From: an uncultured Gelidibacter sp.
Lineage (GTDB): Bacteria; Bacteroidota; Bacteroidia; Flavobacteriales; Flavobacteriaceae
NCBI RefSeq assembly: GCF_947500795.1
Contig: NZ_CANMTE010000002.1
Location: 372,001 to 436,000 of the forward strand
Reading direction: 5' to 3'
DNA: 64,000 nt
The translations under genes and the position numbers were made by a program. Under the pieces are notes generated by a model. That model ran no database searches, was not told where the DNA came from, and worked only from the letters and a program-made list of their open reading frames with translations. Of the stretch, positions 7,740 through 14,712 are shown piece by piece; positions within the stretch are counted from its first letter, which is position 1, and each line of letters begins with the position of its first letter.

Positions 7740-7806
7740 CTCAGTTGGCTAGAGCGCTTGGCTGGCAGCCAAGAGGTCGTCGGTTCGAGCCCGATCTTCT
7801 CCACCA
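7730..7806 (+). tRNA. tRNA-Ala (anticodon GGC)
   Basis: Cloverleaf: acceptor GGGGATG / CTTCTCC, D arm GCTC-GAGC, anticodon stem CTTGG / CCAAG with loop CTGGCAG (anticodon GGC), variable AGGTC, T arm GTCGG-TTCGAGC-CCGAT, discriminator A and encoded CCA. The acceptor stem has one G-U and one U-U pair. From the anticodon loop onward the sequence is the attL repeat of the adjoining integrative element. Confidence 0.93.
7762..7804 (+). other. attL (left attachment site)
   Basis: 43-base direct repeat shared with 14600-14642 with a single mismatch (C at 7786, G at 14624). It begins exactly at the anticodon loop (CTGGCAG) and runs to one base past the discriminator base, the usual class of tRNA target used by tyrosine integrases. 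Flanks on both sides differ from the attR flanks. Confidence 0.85.
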
Positions 7807-7809
7807 ATG

Positions 7810-7851
7810 AAACCAATGCTTTCAAGAATTTTTGAAAGTATTGGTTTTTTT
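7810..7851 (+). terminator. terminator after tRNA-Ala
   Basis: Stem AAACCAAT-G-CTTTCAA pairs with TTGAAAG-T-ATTGGTTT around a six-base loop and is followed by a T run. It lies inside the element just after attL, so it replaces the original tRNA terminator, which is now at 14649. Confidence 0.85.
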
Positions 7852-7873
7852 ATTTGCACACTATTTGCACACT
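7852..7873 (+). repeat. left arm-type integrase sites (2 x 11 bp)
   Basis: Two exact tandem copies of ATTTGCACACT. The same 11-mer occurs three times in tandem at 14449-14481 near the other end of the element. Position about 50 bases inside the core repeat is as expected for arm-type integrase binding sites. Confidence 0.65.
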
Positions 7874-7953
7874 AACCGAAAATTAAGTTAGTTTTGAAGA
7901 TTAATAAAATTCTATTTACAACATAGATAAGTGTAATAAATTATATTATCTAA

Positions 7954-8148
7954 TTAATTACATCCTGCTCTTTTCTTTCTTTCATTATATTGTTGAGTAA
8001 CTTGATCGAGAGCAGCTTGACTACCACCCGTGTAATTTAATGCCTTAATATATTGCGCATGTAACTCAGCACACTCCTCATCATTTGCATCATCACTTGA
8101 GCAATTGAATAATAGAATTGAGATAAAAAGTACGAGAAATTTTTTCAT
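7954..8148 (-). CDS. small lipoprotein, unknown function
   Basis: 64 residues beginning MKKFLVLFISILLFNCSSDD: a short signal peptide with lipobox LFNC and cysteine 16, followed by acidic residues as in Bacteroidota surface lipoproteins. The mature part is only about 48 residues with two more cysteines (C26 and C63), which could form a disulfide. It is the leftmost gene of the integrative element and probably cargo. No family recognised. Confidence 0.6.
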   Translation of the reverse strand: MKKFLVLFISILLFNCSSDDANDEECAELHAQYIKALNYTGGSQAALDQVTQQYNERKKRAGCN

Positions 8149-8260
8149 AATTTTAAATTTTAATTGGTTGAGTATTTATCTAATAAATAATATTTCTTAA
8201 ACTTCTAACGTATTTTATTTTAGTATGCATAGGATATAAACATTTCTTTGTAAGATTATC

Positions 8261-8674
8261 TTATCTCTTATATCCTTTAAAATTACTTTTCATTTCATCG
8301 TTTTCTAGCATAATTATTACATCCATTCCACTTTGAGGTTTTATGCAAATAGCTGTATTTCTACCTCTATCATCGGTGGCTAAAATGTTGCATAAAGGGT
8401 CATCACCAAAATGTTGAGTAGGAGTATATCTGAAAATTGCACCATCACCCGTTTTTAATTCTAAAGTGTTGTCACTTTTTACAGTAAAATATGCTTTTTC
8501 TTCCAATTCTCTACCATTCATTTCTGTTAGCACAAACATGGGTGGATCTCCATAATTATTGTTGTTAGAGTTTTCGTATTCACTATTTTGAGTGTCAGAA
8601 CTATTATTCTTAGTAGATTCAAAACATGTAATAGCTAAGACTGCTATCAATGCAATAAGAATTATTTTTTTCAT
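8261..8674 (-). CDS. lipoprotein, unknown function
   Basis: 137 residues with N-terminal MKKIILIALIAVLAITCFES: signal peptide and lipobox AITC, cysteine 17. A Ser/Asn-rich linker (about residues 22-42) precedes a compact domain with YFTVKSDNTLELKTGDG, a strand-rich pattern, and two cysteines (in DPLCNIL and TAICIK). Function unknown. It sits about 110 bases upstream of the smaller lipoprotein on the same strand, and both are probably element cargo. Confidence 0.65.
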   Translation of the reverse strand: MKKIILIALIAVLAITCFESTKNNSSDTQNSEYENSNNNNYGDPPMFVLTEMNGRELEEKAYFTVKSDNTLELKTGDGAIFRYTPTQHFGDDPLCNILATDDRGRNTAICIKPQSGMDVIIMLENDEMKSNFKGYKR

Positions 8675-9015
8675 TATAACAGATATTTAATTGAAATTAT
8701 TTTTTTTTAGATATTACAAATTCCACTACCAAATAATTTGAGATTTATCCTTTTGTGTATGTGTATCATTAATCTTTGTACTTTTTTGCAACAAGATAGT
8801 TATTTTTAATTGTTAGTTATTTCTAAAAATTAAATATTAAGTTATTGTTTATTAATATATTAAGGACATGACTACGGGAGTATTGGTTTTTTAAACCTTA
8901 TTAAGAAATATGTTACCAAATACTTTAAAAAGTAGCGAAAATTTTTTACATCCACTTGTAAGCCTTATTATACTTCTTCATTGGGGGGGGTGTAGGTGCT
9001 CTTTTATTTGTTAGT
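8675..9015. other. 341-base AT-rich gap in the element
   Basis: Contains no convincing reading frame on either strand. It holds long A/T runs and an isolated run of eight G at about 8983-8990. The lipoprotein promoter must lie in its left part. I see no hairpin terminator or repeat I would defend. Confidence 0.5.
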
Positions 9016-9948
9016 TTAATTTAAGTCAGGTTTTATCATAATTAAGTAGTCTGCAATGTCTAAACCTTGTTCTTTTTCACATTCTGTTGATTTATCTCTT
9101 AAAAGTGTTGAGGTTCTAAAGGTTGCTAAACTGGTAAGCTGTGGAATTTTATCGTTCCATAAATCAAAACATTTAAGGTCGGGAAAAAGCACCACGTTAC
9201 GCCCTTTTAAGCATCTTGTTCTGGTTTCGTTTAGGTTGTTGGCACTTCCACACGCTAACCAAATAAATTCGGGCAAATAAACGCTTGAAATAATAGCGGT
9301 TTTTTCGCTTTCAACTATGGCAACGGGTTTACTGGCATCTTCATTTAGTAAGTGTTCACCAAAATAGCATTGTTCCAAATTGAAACTGTCAAGTTTTAAA
9401 GCCTTATGTGCCCAGTTAATATGATTAAAAGATTCTTTTACTCTTTTACCATTTGAAGCATTGTAAAGCATTATTTTACCACTTCTAACATTGTTGCTCT
9501 TATCTACTTGCCAAAATACGGTTGCACCTTGCCAATACTTTGAAGTGCCAATATTGTATTTATCTGCTAAGTTATAAGCTACTTCATAACTCCAAAGACT
9601 GGCTAAGTAATCAATAAAGTAATTAGGGCTTTTACTGGCTTTGCTTTTATCCATAACCTCAGCATTAACAAAACTGGTTTTAGGTTTTGGTTTAGGTTTT
9701 GCCCTTGTTGTAACGTTGTGGTTAATCGGGGTATCAAATGAAATATTATTATCATTAAAATACTCCTTTGGCTTATAGTGATAACCACATTTTACAAGCC
9801 TATTGCAGTAGCCAACGGCATCATTCAAATACTCGTTAGCTTGTAGATCAATGTACTTTGTAAACACGCCTTTTTTATTACAGTTTGGGCAATGGTAACG
9901 GGTTTTCATTCCGTTGTATGGTTCTAATGTGTATCTGTAACCATTCAA
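9016..9948 (-). CDS. DUF6371-type zinc-finger / Toprim-like protein (PG0870-like)
   Basis: 310 residues. The N-terminus has a zinc ribbon with C20, C23, C48 and C54 (HCPNC and CNRLVKCGYHYKP), followed by a spacer rich in K-P and a C-terminal Toprim-like region with VAIVESEKTA and NVVLFPDLKC. This layout is known from Bacteroidota mobile elements and fits a primase-type replication role next to the D5 helicase gene. Chosen start is TTG at 9948; an ATG at 9980 is out of frame by one base because of an 11-A run, so slippage or a sequencing error could join them. Confidence 0.75.
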   Translation of the reverse strand: MNGYRYTLEPYNGMKTRYHCPNCNKKGVFTKYIDLQANEYLNDAVGYCNRLVKCGYHYKPKEYFNDNNISFDTPINHNVTTRAKPKPKPKTSFVNAEVMDKSKASKSPNYFIDYLASLWSYEVAYNLADKYNIGTSKYWQGATVFWQVDKSNNVRSGKIMLYNASNGKRVKESFNHINWAHKALKLDSFNLEQCYFGEHLLNEDASKPVAIVESEKTAIISSVYLPEFIWLACGSANNLNETRTRCLKGRNVVLFPDLKCFDLWNDKIPQLTSLATFRTSTLLRDKSTECEKEQGLDIADYLIMIKPDLN

Positions 9949-9996
9949 TGTGCTAATATTTTTTTTTTAAGAGGTGCATTTAGTACACTTACTACA

Positions 9997-11490
9997 TTAA
10001 AATATGTTTTCTGAAACATTTGTATCTCTTTCGATATAAATCGGATAACCGAAACTCTGCCTAATACCCAACTTAAATCCGTTTTTCTTTAATCTACTCG
10101 AAAAGGTACGACTTGAACATATTCCATAACCACTATCTAAACAATAGGTTTTATATTCCGTATAAAGGTCTATTAAAGGTCTTGTTTGGTTTATTGAAAT
10201 TTCATAACCCTTATCATCTAAAAACATTAATACGCTGTCGCTTTCCTTTTGATATTGCAATACTTCATTTTGAACTATATCACTTTGTGAAAAGTCTTTG
10301 TTTTTTAGAAGTCGAGTTAAGCCATTCAAAACCCAGTTGAACACGCCCGATAATTCCGTTTCGATGATTCGTTGTGAAAGTTCTTTGTCTTGGTTGTTCG
10401 GTGCTATGGTAACCCTAAAAGGTAGGATTATAAACCTGCGAAAAAATGCGTTCGTATTTTCGACCTCTTTGGGCAACTCATTACAGTTAAACATAAATCT
10501 TGCATAGTCTGAAATGATTTGAGTATTCTTATAAAGTAACCTTGCTTCGACTGGTTCGCCCGAAATAAGAAGTTTAAAAATATTGCTTTCAAGTTTGCCG
10601 TTTATTTCACTTGCATAGTTGAGTAGCTTATTTACTAACATTGCCCTTGAATTACCATTTTCTGCCGTTAAGGATTGCAACGAATAGTTTGCAACGTTTT
10701 GACTACCTAATAAAGCCATTAGCACCTCAAATAAAACGCTCTTACCATTTGCACCAGTACCAAATAACAACAAGACTTTTTCAAGCTTTAAAACGCTGTT
10801 CTTTACAAAAATGTAACCCAAGTATTCTGCAAGTATATTCTGTAATTCGGGTTCGGGCAATACCTCATCTAAGAACTTCTGAAACTGTGGTGCTGTTGCT
10901 TCGCTATCATAAGCAAAGGGTAATTGATAGGTCAAAAAGTCGGACTTCTTAAACGTTCTTAAAAACTGTTTCTTTGGCGTTATTTCAAAAGTGCCATTGT
11001 TGAGGTTTATTAAAGTTGTTCCAGTTGTCGGCTTAATCTCTTTTAATCCTGCATCTGCAATAAACTGTTTATACAGTTCATCTTTGAAAAGGTGGTGTTT
11101 AGCATCAAATTTATCAACTCCCATTTTTAGGGCAACTTCGCCTAAAAAGTCTTTAAAAACCTCATCGCTTACATTCTTCCAGTATTCGGAATTAAACAAA
11201 TAAATAAATTCACTTTTACGGCAAAGACTAAACCCATTATCGTTTACATTCTTTAATAGCAATTCAATACAGGCAACTAAATAATGTTTCTTTTGTAACT
11301 TGTCTTTGTCATTATCCAGTTTGCAATACTCCCTAAAGTTTACTGGTTCAATACCTTTTAGCACTTCATTTAAAATATTATCAACTTGATTTTGCTTTAG
11401 GTGCTCTTTATCCATTTTAACCGCTTCTAATATGGTTTTCGCTTCGCTTAGTATCTCATCAATACCAATACTTGATTTTTCTGTTTCCAT
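9997..11490 (-). CDS. D5-type (phage/plasmid) primase-helicase
   Basis: 497 residues. Walker A GTGANGKS at 244-251, then RFMFNCNELP near 330 and FFRRFIILPF near 350 carrying the likely arginine finger: this is the SF3/D5_N helicase core of phage P4 alpha-like and NrS-1-like proteins. The N-terminal part lacks a clear primase catalytic motif, so priming may be supplied by the neighbouring DUF6371 protein. The winged-helix gene upstream ends 3 bases before this start, and the DUF6371 gene follows after about 50 bases, so the three are co-transcribed as a replication module. Confidence 0.8.
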   Translation of the reverse strand: METEKSSIGIDEILSEAKTILEAVKMDKEHLKQNQVDNILNEVLKGIEPVNFREYCKLDNDKDKLQKKHYLVACIELLLKNVNDNGFSLCRKSEFIYLFNSEYWKNVSDEVFKDFLGEVALKMGVDKFDAKHHLFKDELYKQFIADAGLKEIKPTTGTTLINLNNGTFEITPKKQFLRTFKKSDFLTYQLPFAYDSEATAPQFQKFLDEVLPEPELQNILAEYLGYIFVKNSVLKLEKVLLLFGTGANGKSVLFEVLMALLGSQNVANYSLQSLTAENGNSRAMLVNKLLNYASEINGKLESNIFKLLISGEPVEARLLYKNTQIISDYARFMFNCNELPKEVENTNAFFRRFIILPFRVTIAPNNQDKELSQRIIETELSGVFNWVLNGLTRLLKNKDFSQSDIVQNEVLQYQKESDSVLMFLDDKGYEISINQTRPLIDLYTEYKTYCLDSGYGICSSRTFSSRLKKNGFKLGIRQSFGYPIYIERDTNVSENIF

Positions 11491-11493
11491 AGC

Positions 11494-11787
11494 TTAAAAC
11501 AGTTTTAATTGGTTCGACTTCGGGAAGTGTTTCGGGTTTGTAGTAATGTACCAAGCCCAGTAATTTGTTATTTTACATCTTTGGCGTTTTACTTCTGCTA
11601 AAAGCCCTAATTTTTCTAAATCTCGCTTATACCTTGTTATACATTTTTGCGGTATTCCAGTTGCTTCAAAAACCATTGTAGCGGTTGCAATGTGATTTTG
11701 CAAATAGATAAATATGGTTTTTAGTTGTGTTCTTTTATTATTACCTTGCCTTTGTCTTTTATTCGGGTTGTTATTTTGGTTTTCCAT
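11494..11787 (-). CDS. winged-helix DNA-binding protein
   Basis: 97 residues; KTIFIYLQNHIATATMVFEATGIP looks like a helix-turn-helix and KCITRYKRDLEKLGLLAEVKR like the recognition helix and wing of a winged-helix fold. A basic Asn/Gln-rich N-terminus precedes it. Its ATG overlaps the stop of the upstream excisionase-like gene by one base (TAATG), and the primase-helicase starts 3 bases after its stop. Probably a replication or copy-control protein of the element. Confidence 0.6.
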   Translation of the reverse strand: MENQNNNPNKRQRQGNNKRTQLKTIFIYLQNHIATATMVFEATGIPQKCITRYKRDLEKLGLLAEVKRQRCKITNYWAWYITTNPKHFPKSNQLKLF

Positions 11788-12128
11788 TATTTCGACCCGT
11801 TTTTATGATTAGATAAAAACTCATCCGTTTCAGCATGTATCTCTTTTAAAGTTTTCTGCTTTCCAGTTTTAATCCAGTCTATAATTTCAGACTTAAAGAA
11901 TTTTAAACGATTGCCCTTTTTATAATAAGGTATATCGTTACGTTGTACGTATGAATATAATGTTGGTATGCTTAATTCGGTAAGTTTTGAAACATCTTTA
12001 ATATTTATAGGTGCTTCAATTTCGGGTTGTTGTTCTGCCTTGTTGAGTAGTAAGGCTAAAATTTCGCTTTGTCCTTTTTGAAGTTCAGCGACTGCGTTTG
12101 GCAGATTTTCAAATTTTAATGCTTCCAT
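11787..12128 (-). CDS. helix-turn-helix (excisionase / MerR-type) protein
   Basis: 113 residues. An N-terminal segment EIEAPINIKDVSKLTELS then IPTLYSYVQRNDIPYYKKG and NRLKFFKSEIIDWI is the standard DNA-binding excisionase family (HTH_17) domain found in Bacteroidota mobile elements. It heads the leftward operon HTH - winged helix - helicase - DUF6371. An 8-bp inverted repeat sits four bases upstream of its ATG, which suggests autoregulation. It may also act in excision. Confidence 0.8.
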   Translation of the reverse strand: MEALKFENLPNAVAELQKGQSEILALLLNKAEQQPEIEAPINIKDVSKLTELSIPTLYSYVQRNDIPYYKKGNRLKFFKSEIIDWIKTGKQKTLKEIHAETDEFLSNHKNGSK

Positions 12129-12132
12129 TTTA

Positions 12133-12155
12133 CACTTGTATTATTGTTACAAGTG
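12133..12155. promoter_or_regulatory. inverted repeat upstream of HTH gene (candidate operator)
   Basis: CACTTGTA, seven bases TTATTGT, then TACAAGTG: a perfect 8-bp inverted repeat starting four bases upstream of the HTH gene start at 12128. Spacing suits a dimeric repressor. Confidence 0.55.
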
Positions 12156-12199
12156 CAATGTTATCTGTTTGTTATGAAGCCATAAAGACTTCCGTAAAG

Positions 12200-12217
12200 T
12201 ACGTATTCAAATACGTA
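12200..12217. repeat. 18-bp palindrome in element control region
   Basis: TACGTATT-CA-AATACGTA is a perfect 8-bp inverted repeat with a two-base centre. Related half-sites (TCCGTAAA, TCCGTATT) flank it within 12191-12240. The cluster lies between the 280-residue gene and the HTH operon and could be an iteron-like origin or a binding site. Confidence 0.5.
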
Positions 12218-12240
12218 AATCTGTATTAATTCCGTATTCA

Positions 12241-13083
12241 TTACTTGCTTTTTGCAAAATTACCCATGACTTTTTTAGTTGAAAATCCTTTGAAATATTC
12301 GCCTAAAAGCTTAGCATATTTTATTTGTTTTCCGTGTGTGTTTTCTGCATCCGCATAATATTTATAGAAGATAGAAGTTATGTTTCCGATATGTTTATTT
12401 GAAAAGATAATTTTTTCTTTTGGAGGTGTTTCATCTTGAAAGGCAAGGATTAAATAACTTTCTAAATCTTCTTTTGACAAATATCCTTTTTCGACTAATT
12501 TGATGAAATGATCATAAACTTTTTTAGGTTCAGCTTGATCAAATTTATTTTCAAATTTAAAGTCTGCTTTTTTTGGCGTGAATATTTGAGGATAACAAGC
12601 TGTAAGATAATATAGAATAATATTACATTTTTGAACTATTTTAGGAATGGAATAATGATTAATATAAAAATAATATTCTTTGAAAAACTCGACTTTTCCT
12701 AAATCTGAATTATAGAATTCAAATTTTTCATCCAATAAGTAAATTGCAAGAAACTCAGAATCTATATTAATAAGTTTAAGGTTTTCTTTATCTGAAAGAT
12801 CAGAATAAATAAATCGCTCTTTAAGGGTTTTATGTGGCAAATCATTTAAATCATTATTCCATAGCTTATTAATATTGAAGCAATGATTACAAATCGATTT
12901 TAAAAAGGTAAGATTTTCTATTTTTGTATTTGTCAGGAATTCTTGTAAAGAATGTTTATCAAGTAGTTTTGTGCTTTTTTCGCAAATAAAATAATTATAA
13001 ATAATTTCTTTGTTTTGTAAATTGTCTCTTAAAATTTTTTCAATGTAAGAAACTTGAAAGAGTGTTCTGCTAATTATATTCAT
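12241..13083 (-). CDS. unknown protein of the integrative element
   Basis: 280 residues, rich in F, Y, I, N and K, with no signal peptide and no motif I can name. The first half looks helical. The second half has KKVYDHFIKLVEKGYLSKEDLESYLILAFQ and a basic C-terminus FSTKKVMGNFAKSK, vaguely similar in layout to C-terminal parts of Bacteroidota regulatory proteins on mobile elements (RteC-like), but I would not assign it. It stands alone between the integrase and the control region, the usual cargo or regulator slot. Confidence 0.6.
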   Translation of the reverse strand: MNIISRTLFQVSYIEKILRDNLQNKEIIYNYFICEKSTKLLDKHSLQEFLTNTKIENLTFLKSICNHCFNINKLWNNDLNDLPHKTLKERFIYSDLSDKENLKLINIDSEFLAIYLLDEKFEFYNSDLGKVEFFKEYYFYINHYSIPKIVQKCNIILYYLTACYPQIFTPKKADFKFENKFDQAEPKKVYDHFIKLVEKGYLSKEDLESYLILAFQDETPPKEKIIFSNKHIGNITSIFYKYYADAENTHGKQIKYAKLLGEYFKGFSTKKVMGNFAKSK

Positions 13084-13159
13084 TGTCTTCTATTGTCAAT
13101 TATGTAGGTAATGTATTAAATGTAGGCTAAAACAAATAAAATATTTCAATAGTTATAGG

Positions 13160-14422
13160 CTAAAAGTCAAGTAATGAATTGGCAAACTCTTTTTTTGCTT
13201 CATCTTCAAAACCTGCGAAGTAGTTTTTTGTAACGTTAAGGTCGCTATGGTTTAAAGCTTCGCTTACAAACTCCATACTTGCACCTTTACGAAGTGAATT
13301 GGTGGCAAATGAATGTCTTGCCCAGTAGGTTGAAATGTCATTTGGCAAATCGTTTCTTTTGGCTATTCTTTTTATGTGATCATTAACTAAACGAGTAAAG
13401 TTTTTGATTTTTTTGTACTGCGTTTGTATTGAGTCTCTTGAAGTGATAATATTAAAAACAAAATCACTTTTATCTTTATTGCCATAGTTTGAAATGATGT
13501 TATTTGTGAAGTCTGTTAAGTAGATTGTTATTGCTGTTTTTTCAGCTGACTTGTCAAATGTTTTAGCCCTGTAATATGTAAACTTATCATCTTTAATATC
13601 TGAATATTTTAAAAGGGCAATGTCTTTAAAATTCATTCCGTTACTGGCATAACTAAAGAACCAAAAATCTTTTGCTTGTTGCTCGTTTTCATTTTCAGCA
13701 TCAGCACCAAACAAAGTTTTTAATTGTTTTGCGTTTAAAGCCTTTTTTACTTTTTTGGATTTTGGTATTCTGTATTTGTTTTTAGTAAAAGGGTAAATGT
13801 CAATGCTTATGTCATTGGCTTCAATAGCATTATTAAAAATAGCTCTTAATGCCTTTGTATAAATACCTATTGTGGTGTAGCTTCTACCTTTGGCTAACAT
13901 AGATTTTTCATATTCTTTTAACCAGTCGGCTGTAATAGTATCAAATGTTAGCTTGTTGATTTTGCTAAGTTCTTTATTGGCGTTTTCTTTATCAATAAAA
14001 ACTGCTAATGAATTTAATGTGTATTTATAGCTTTCTGCAGTTCCGATTTTATCATTACTCATATTCTTTTGAATAGCTAAGTTAAAATGATACTTAACAT
14101 TGTTTTTATCAGAAGATTTGCGAAAGTATTTAGTTTCAAATTTAGCAATGTCAAAAACGGTCATTGCTTCTGCTTCGTCATTTGCTCTGGTTTCAAACTC
14201 TAATAGTCGTAAGCGTGTTTTTTTATTTGCACCTCTTAAACTTTTGTTTTCAGGGTTTATCCAAATTGTTTCAAATTCCTTTTCTGTCAAATCAATATCC
14301 AGTGAATAGAGTTTAACTGTCTTTTTGTTATTGGCTTTGTTGTAGACTCTTAATTTAACAGGAAACTTGCCGTTTTCTTTTTCACGTCTTGTATCTAATA
14401 CTATCGAAATAATGTAACTCAT
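13160..14422 (-). CDS. tyrosine-type site-specific integrase
   Basis: 420 residues. An N-terminal arm-binding region (1-105), a SAM-like core-binding domain (about 108-205) and a catalytic domain (230-410) with R369 in YWARHSFAT, H392 in LNHSD and nucleophile Y401 in NYF. The first catalytic arginine position reads SNGMNF (N261), and the residue before the A-R pair is Y/W rather than H, both variants seen among Bacteroidota integrases. It lies next to attR, and its promoter overlaps the right arm sites, so it may repress itself. Confidence 0.9.
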   Translation of the reverse strand: MSYIISIVLDTRREKENGKFPVKLRVYNKANNKKTVKLYSLDIDLTEKEFETIWINPENKSLRGANKKTRLRLLEFETRANDEAEAMTVFDIAKFETKYFRKSSDKNNVKYHFNLAIQKNMSNDKIGTAESYKYTLNSLAVFIDKENANKELSKINKLTFDTITADWLKEYEKSMLAKGRSYTTIGIYTKALRAIFNNAIEANDISIDIYPFTKNKYRIPKSKKVKKALNAKQLKTLFGADAENENEQQAKDFWFFSYASNGMNFKDIALLKYSDIKDDKFTYYRAKTFDKSAEKTAITIYLTDFTNNIISNYGNKDKSDFVFNIITSRDSIQTQYKKIKNFTRLVNDHIKRIAKRNDLPNDISTYWARHSFATNSLRKGASMEFVSEALNHSDLNVTKNYFAGFEDEAKKEFANSLLDF

Positions 14423-14437
14423 TGCCTTTCATTTTCT

Positions 14438-14445
14438 CAAATATA
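14438..14445 (-). promoter_or_regulatory. -7 box of the integrase gene
   Basis: TATATTTG on the minus strand ends 15 bases before the integrase ATG. A possible -33 TTG lies 23 bases upstream (14469-14471), inside the tandem 11-mers. Confidence 0.5.
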
Positions 14446-14448
14446 ATC

Positions 14449-14481
14449 ATTTGCACACTATTTGCATACAATTTGCACACA
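14449..14481 (+). repeat. right arm-type integrase sites (3 x 11 bp)
   Basis: Three tandem 11-mers: ATTTGCACACT, ATTTGCATACA, ATTTGCACACA. The first is identical to the two left-end copies at 7852-7873 and in the same strand orientation. Confidence 0.65.
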
Positions 14482-14599
14482 ATAGATATGAACTAACAAA
14501 TAATAGATAGTAATTGAAATGCGTATATTAGCCGTAAACGTTAGAGTTTATCAGTGATTGAATATAAGCCGTATAAGAAAAAAATAAGTTAATTCTTGA

Positions 14600-14642
14600 C
14601 TGGCAGCCAAGAGGTCGTCGGTTGGAGCCCGATCTTCTCCAC
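14600..14642 (+). other. attR (right attachment site)
   Basis: Second copy of the 43-base repeat. It differs from attL only at 14624, where the universally conserved T-loop cytosine (TTC) is G. The following bases give CAA, not CCA, so this half-gene could not replace the tRNA 3' end unaltered. Confidence 0.85.
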
Positions 14643-14648
14643 AAAAAA

Positions 14649-14676
14649 AAGCAACGTGTAAACGTTGCTTTTTTAT
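14649..14676 (+). terminator. original tRNA-Ala terminator, right of attR
   Basis: AAGCAACGT pairs with ACGTTGCTT around a four-base loop, followed by a T run. Its position right after attR shows it ended the tRNA transcript before the element inserted. Confidence 0.8.
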
Positions 14677-14712
14677 TTTGTAGGATGTTGAAAATCGACA
14701 ATTCAAGTTGTT

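Larger units (their letters stand above)
7762..14642. mobile_element. integrative element in tRNA-Ala(GGC)
   Basis: A stretch of about 6.8 kb bounded by 43-base direct repeats of the tRNA 3' half, with a tyrosine integrase at the attR end, an excisionase-like HTH protein, a D5-type primase-helicase and a DUF6371-type primase-like protein. No capsid, relaxase or secretion genes are present, so it resembles a satellite or small integrative plasmid that depends on another element for transfer. All genes run leftward (minus strand). The region looks more AT-rich than the flanks. Confidence 0.85.

Noticed and set aside
8983-8990. Run of eight G as a phase-variable tract
   Set aside because: No gene reads through it on either strand, so a change in length would have no visible effect on coding.
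14600-14642. Second tRNA-Ala gene
   Set aside because: Only the 3' half is present; the sequence left of the anticodon loop does not pair, and the T-loop C is lost. It is attR.
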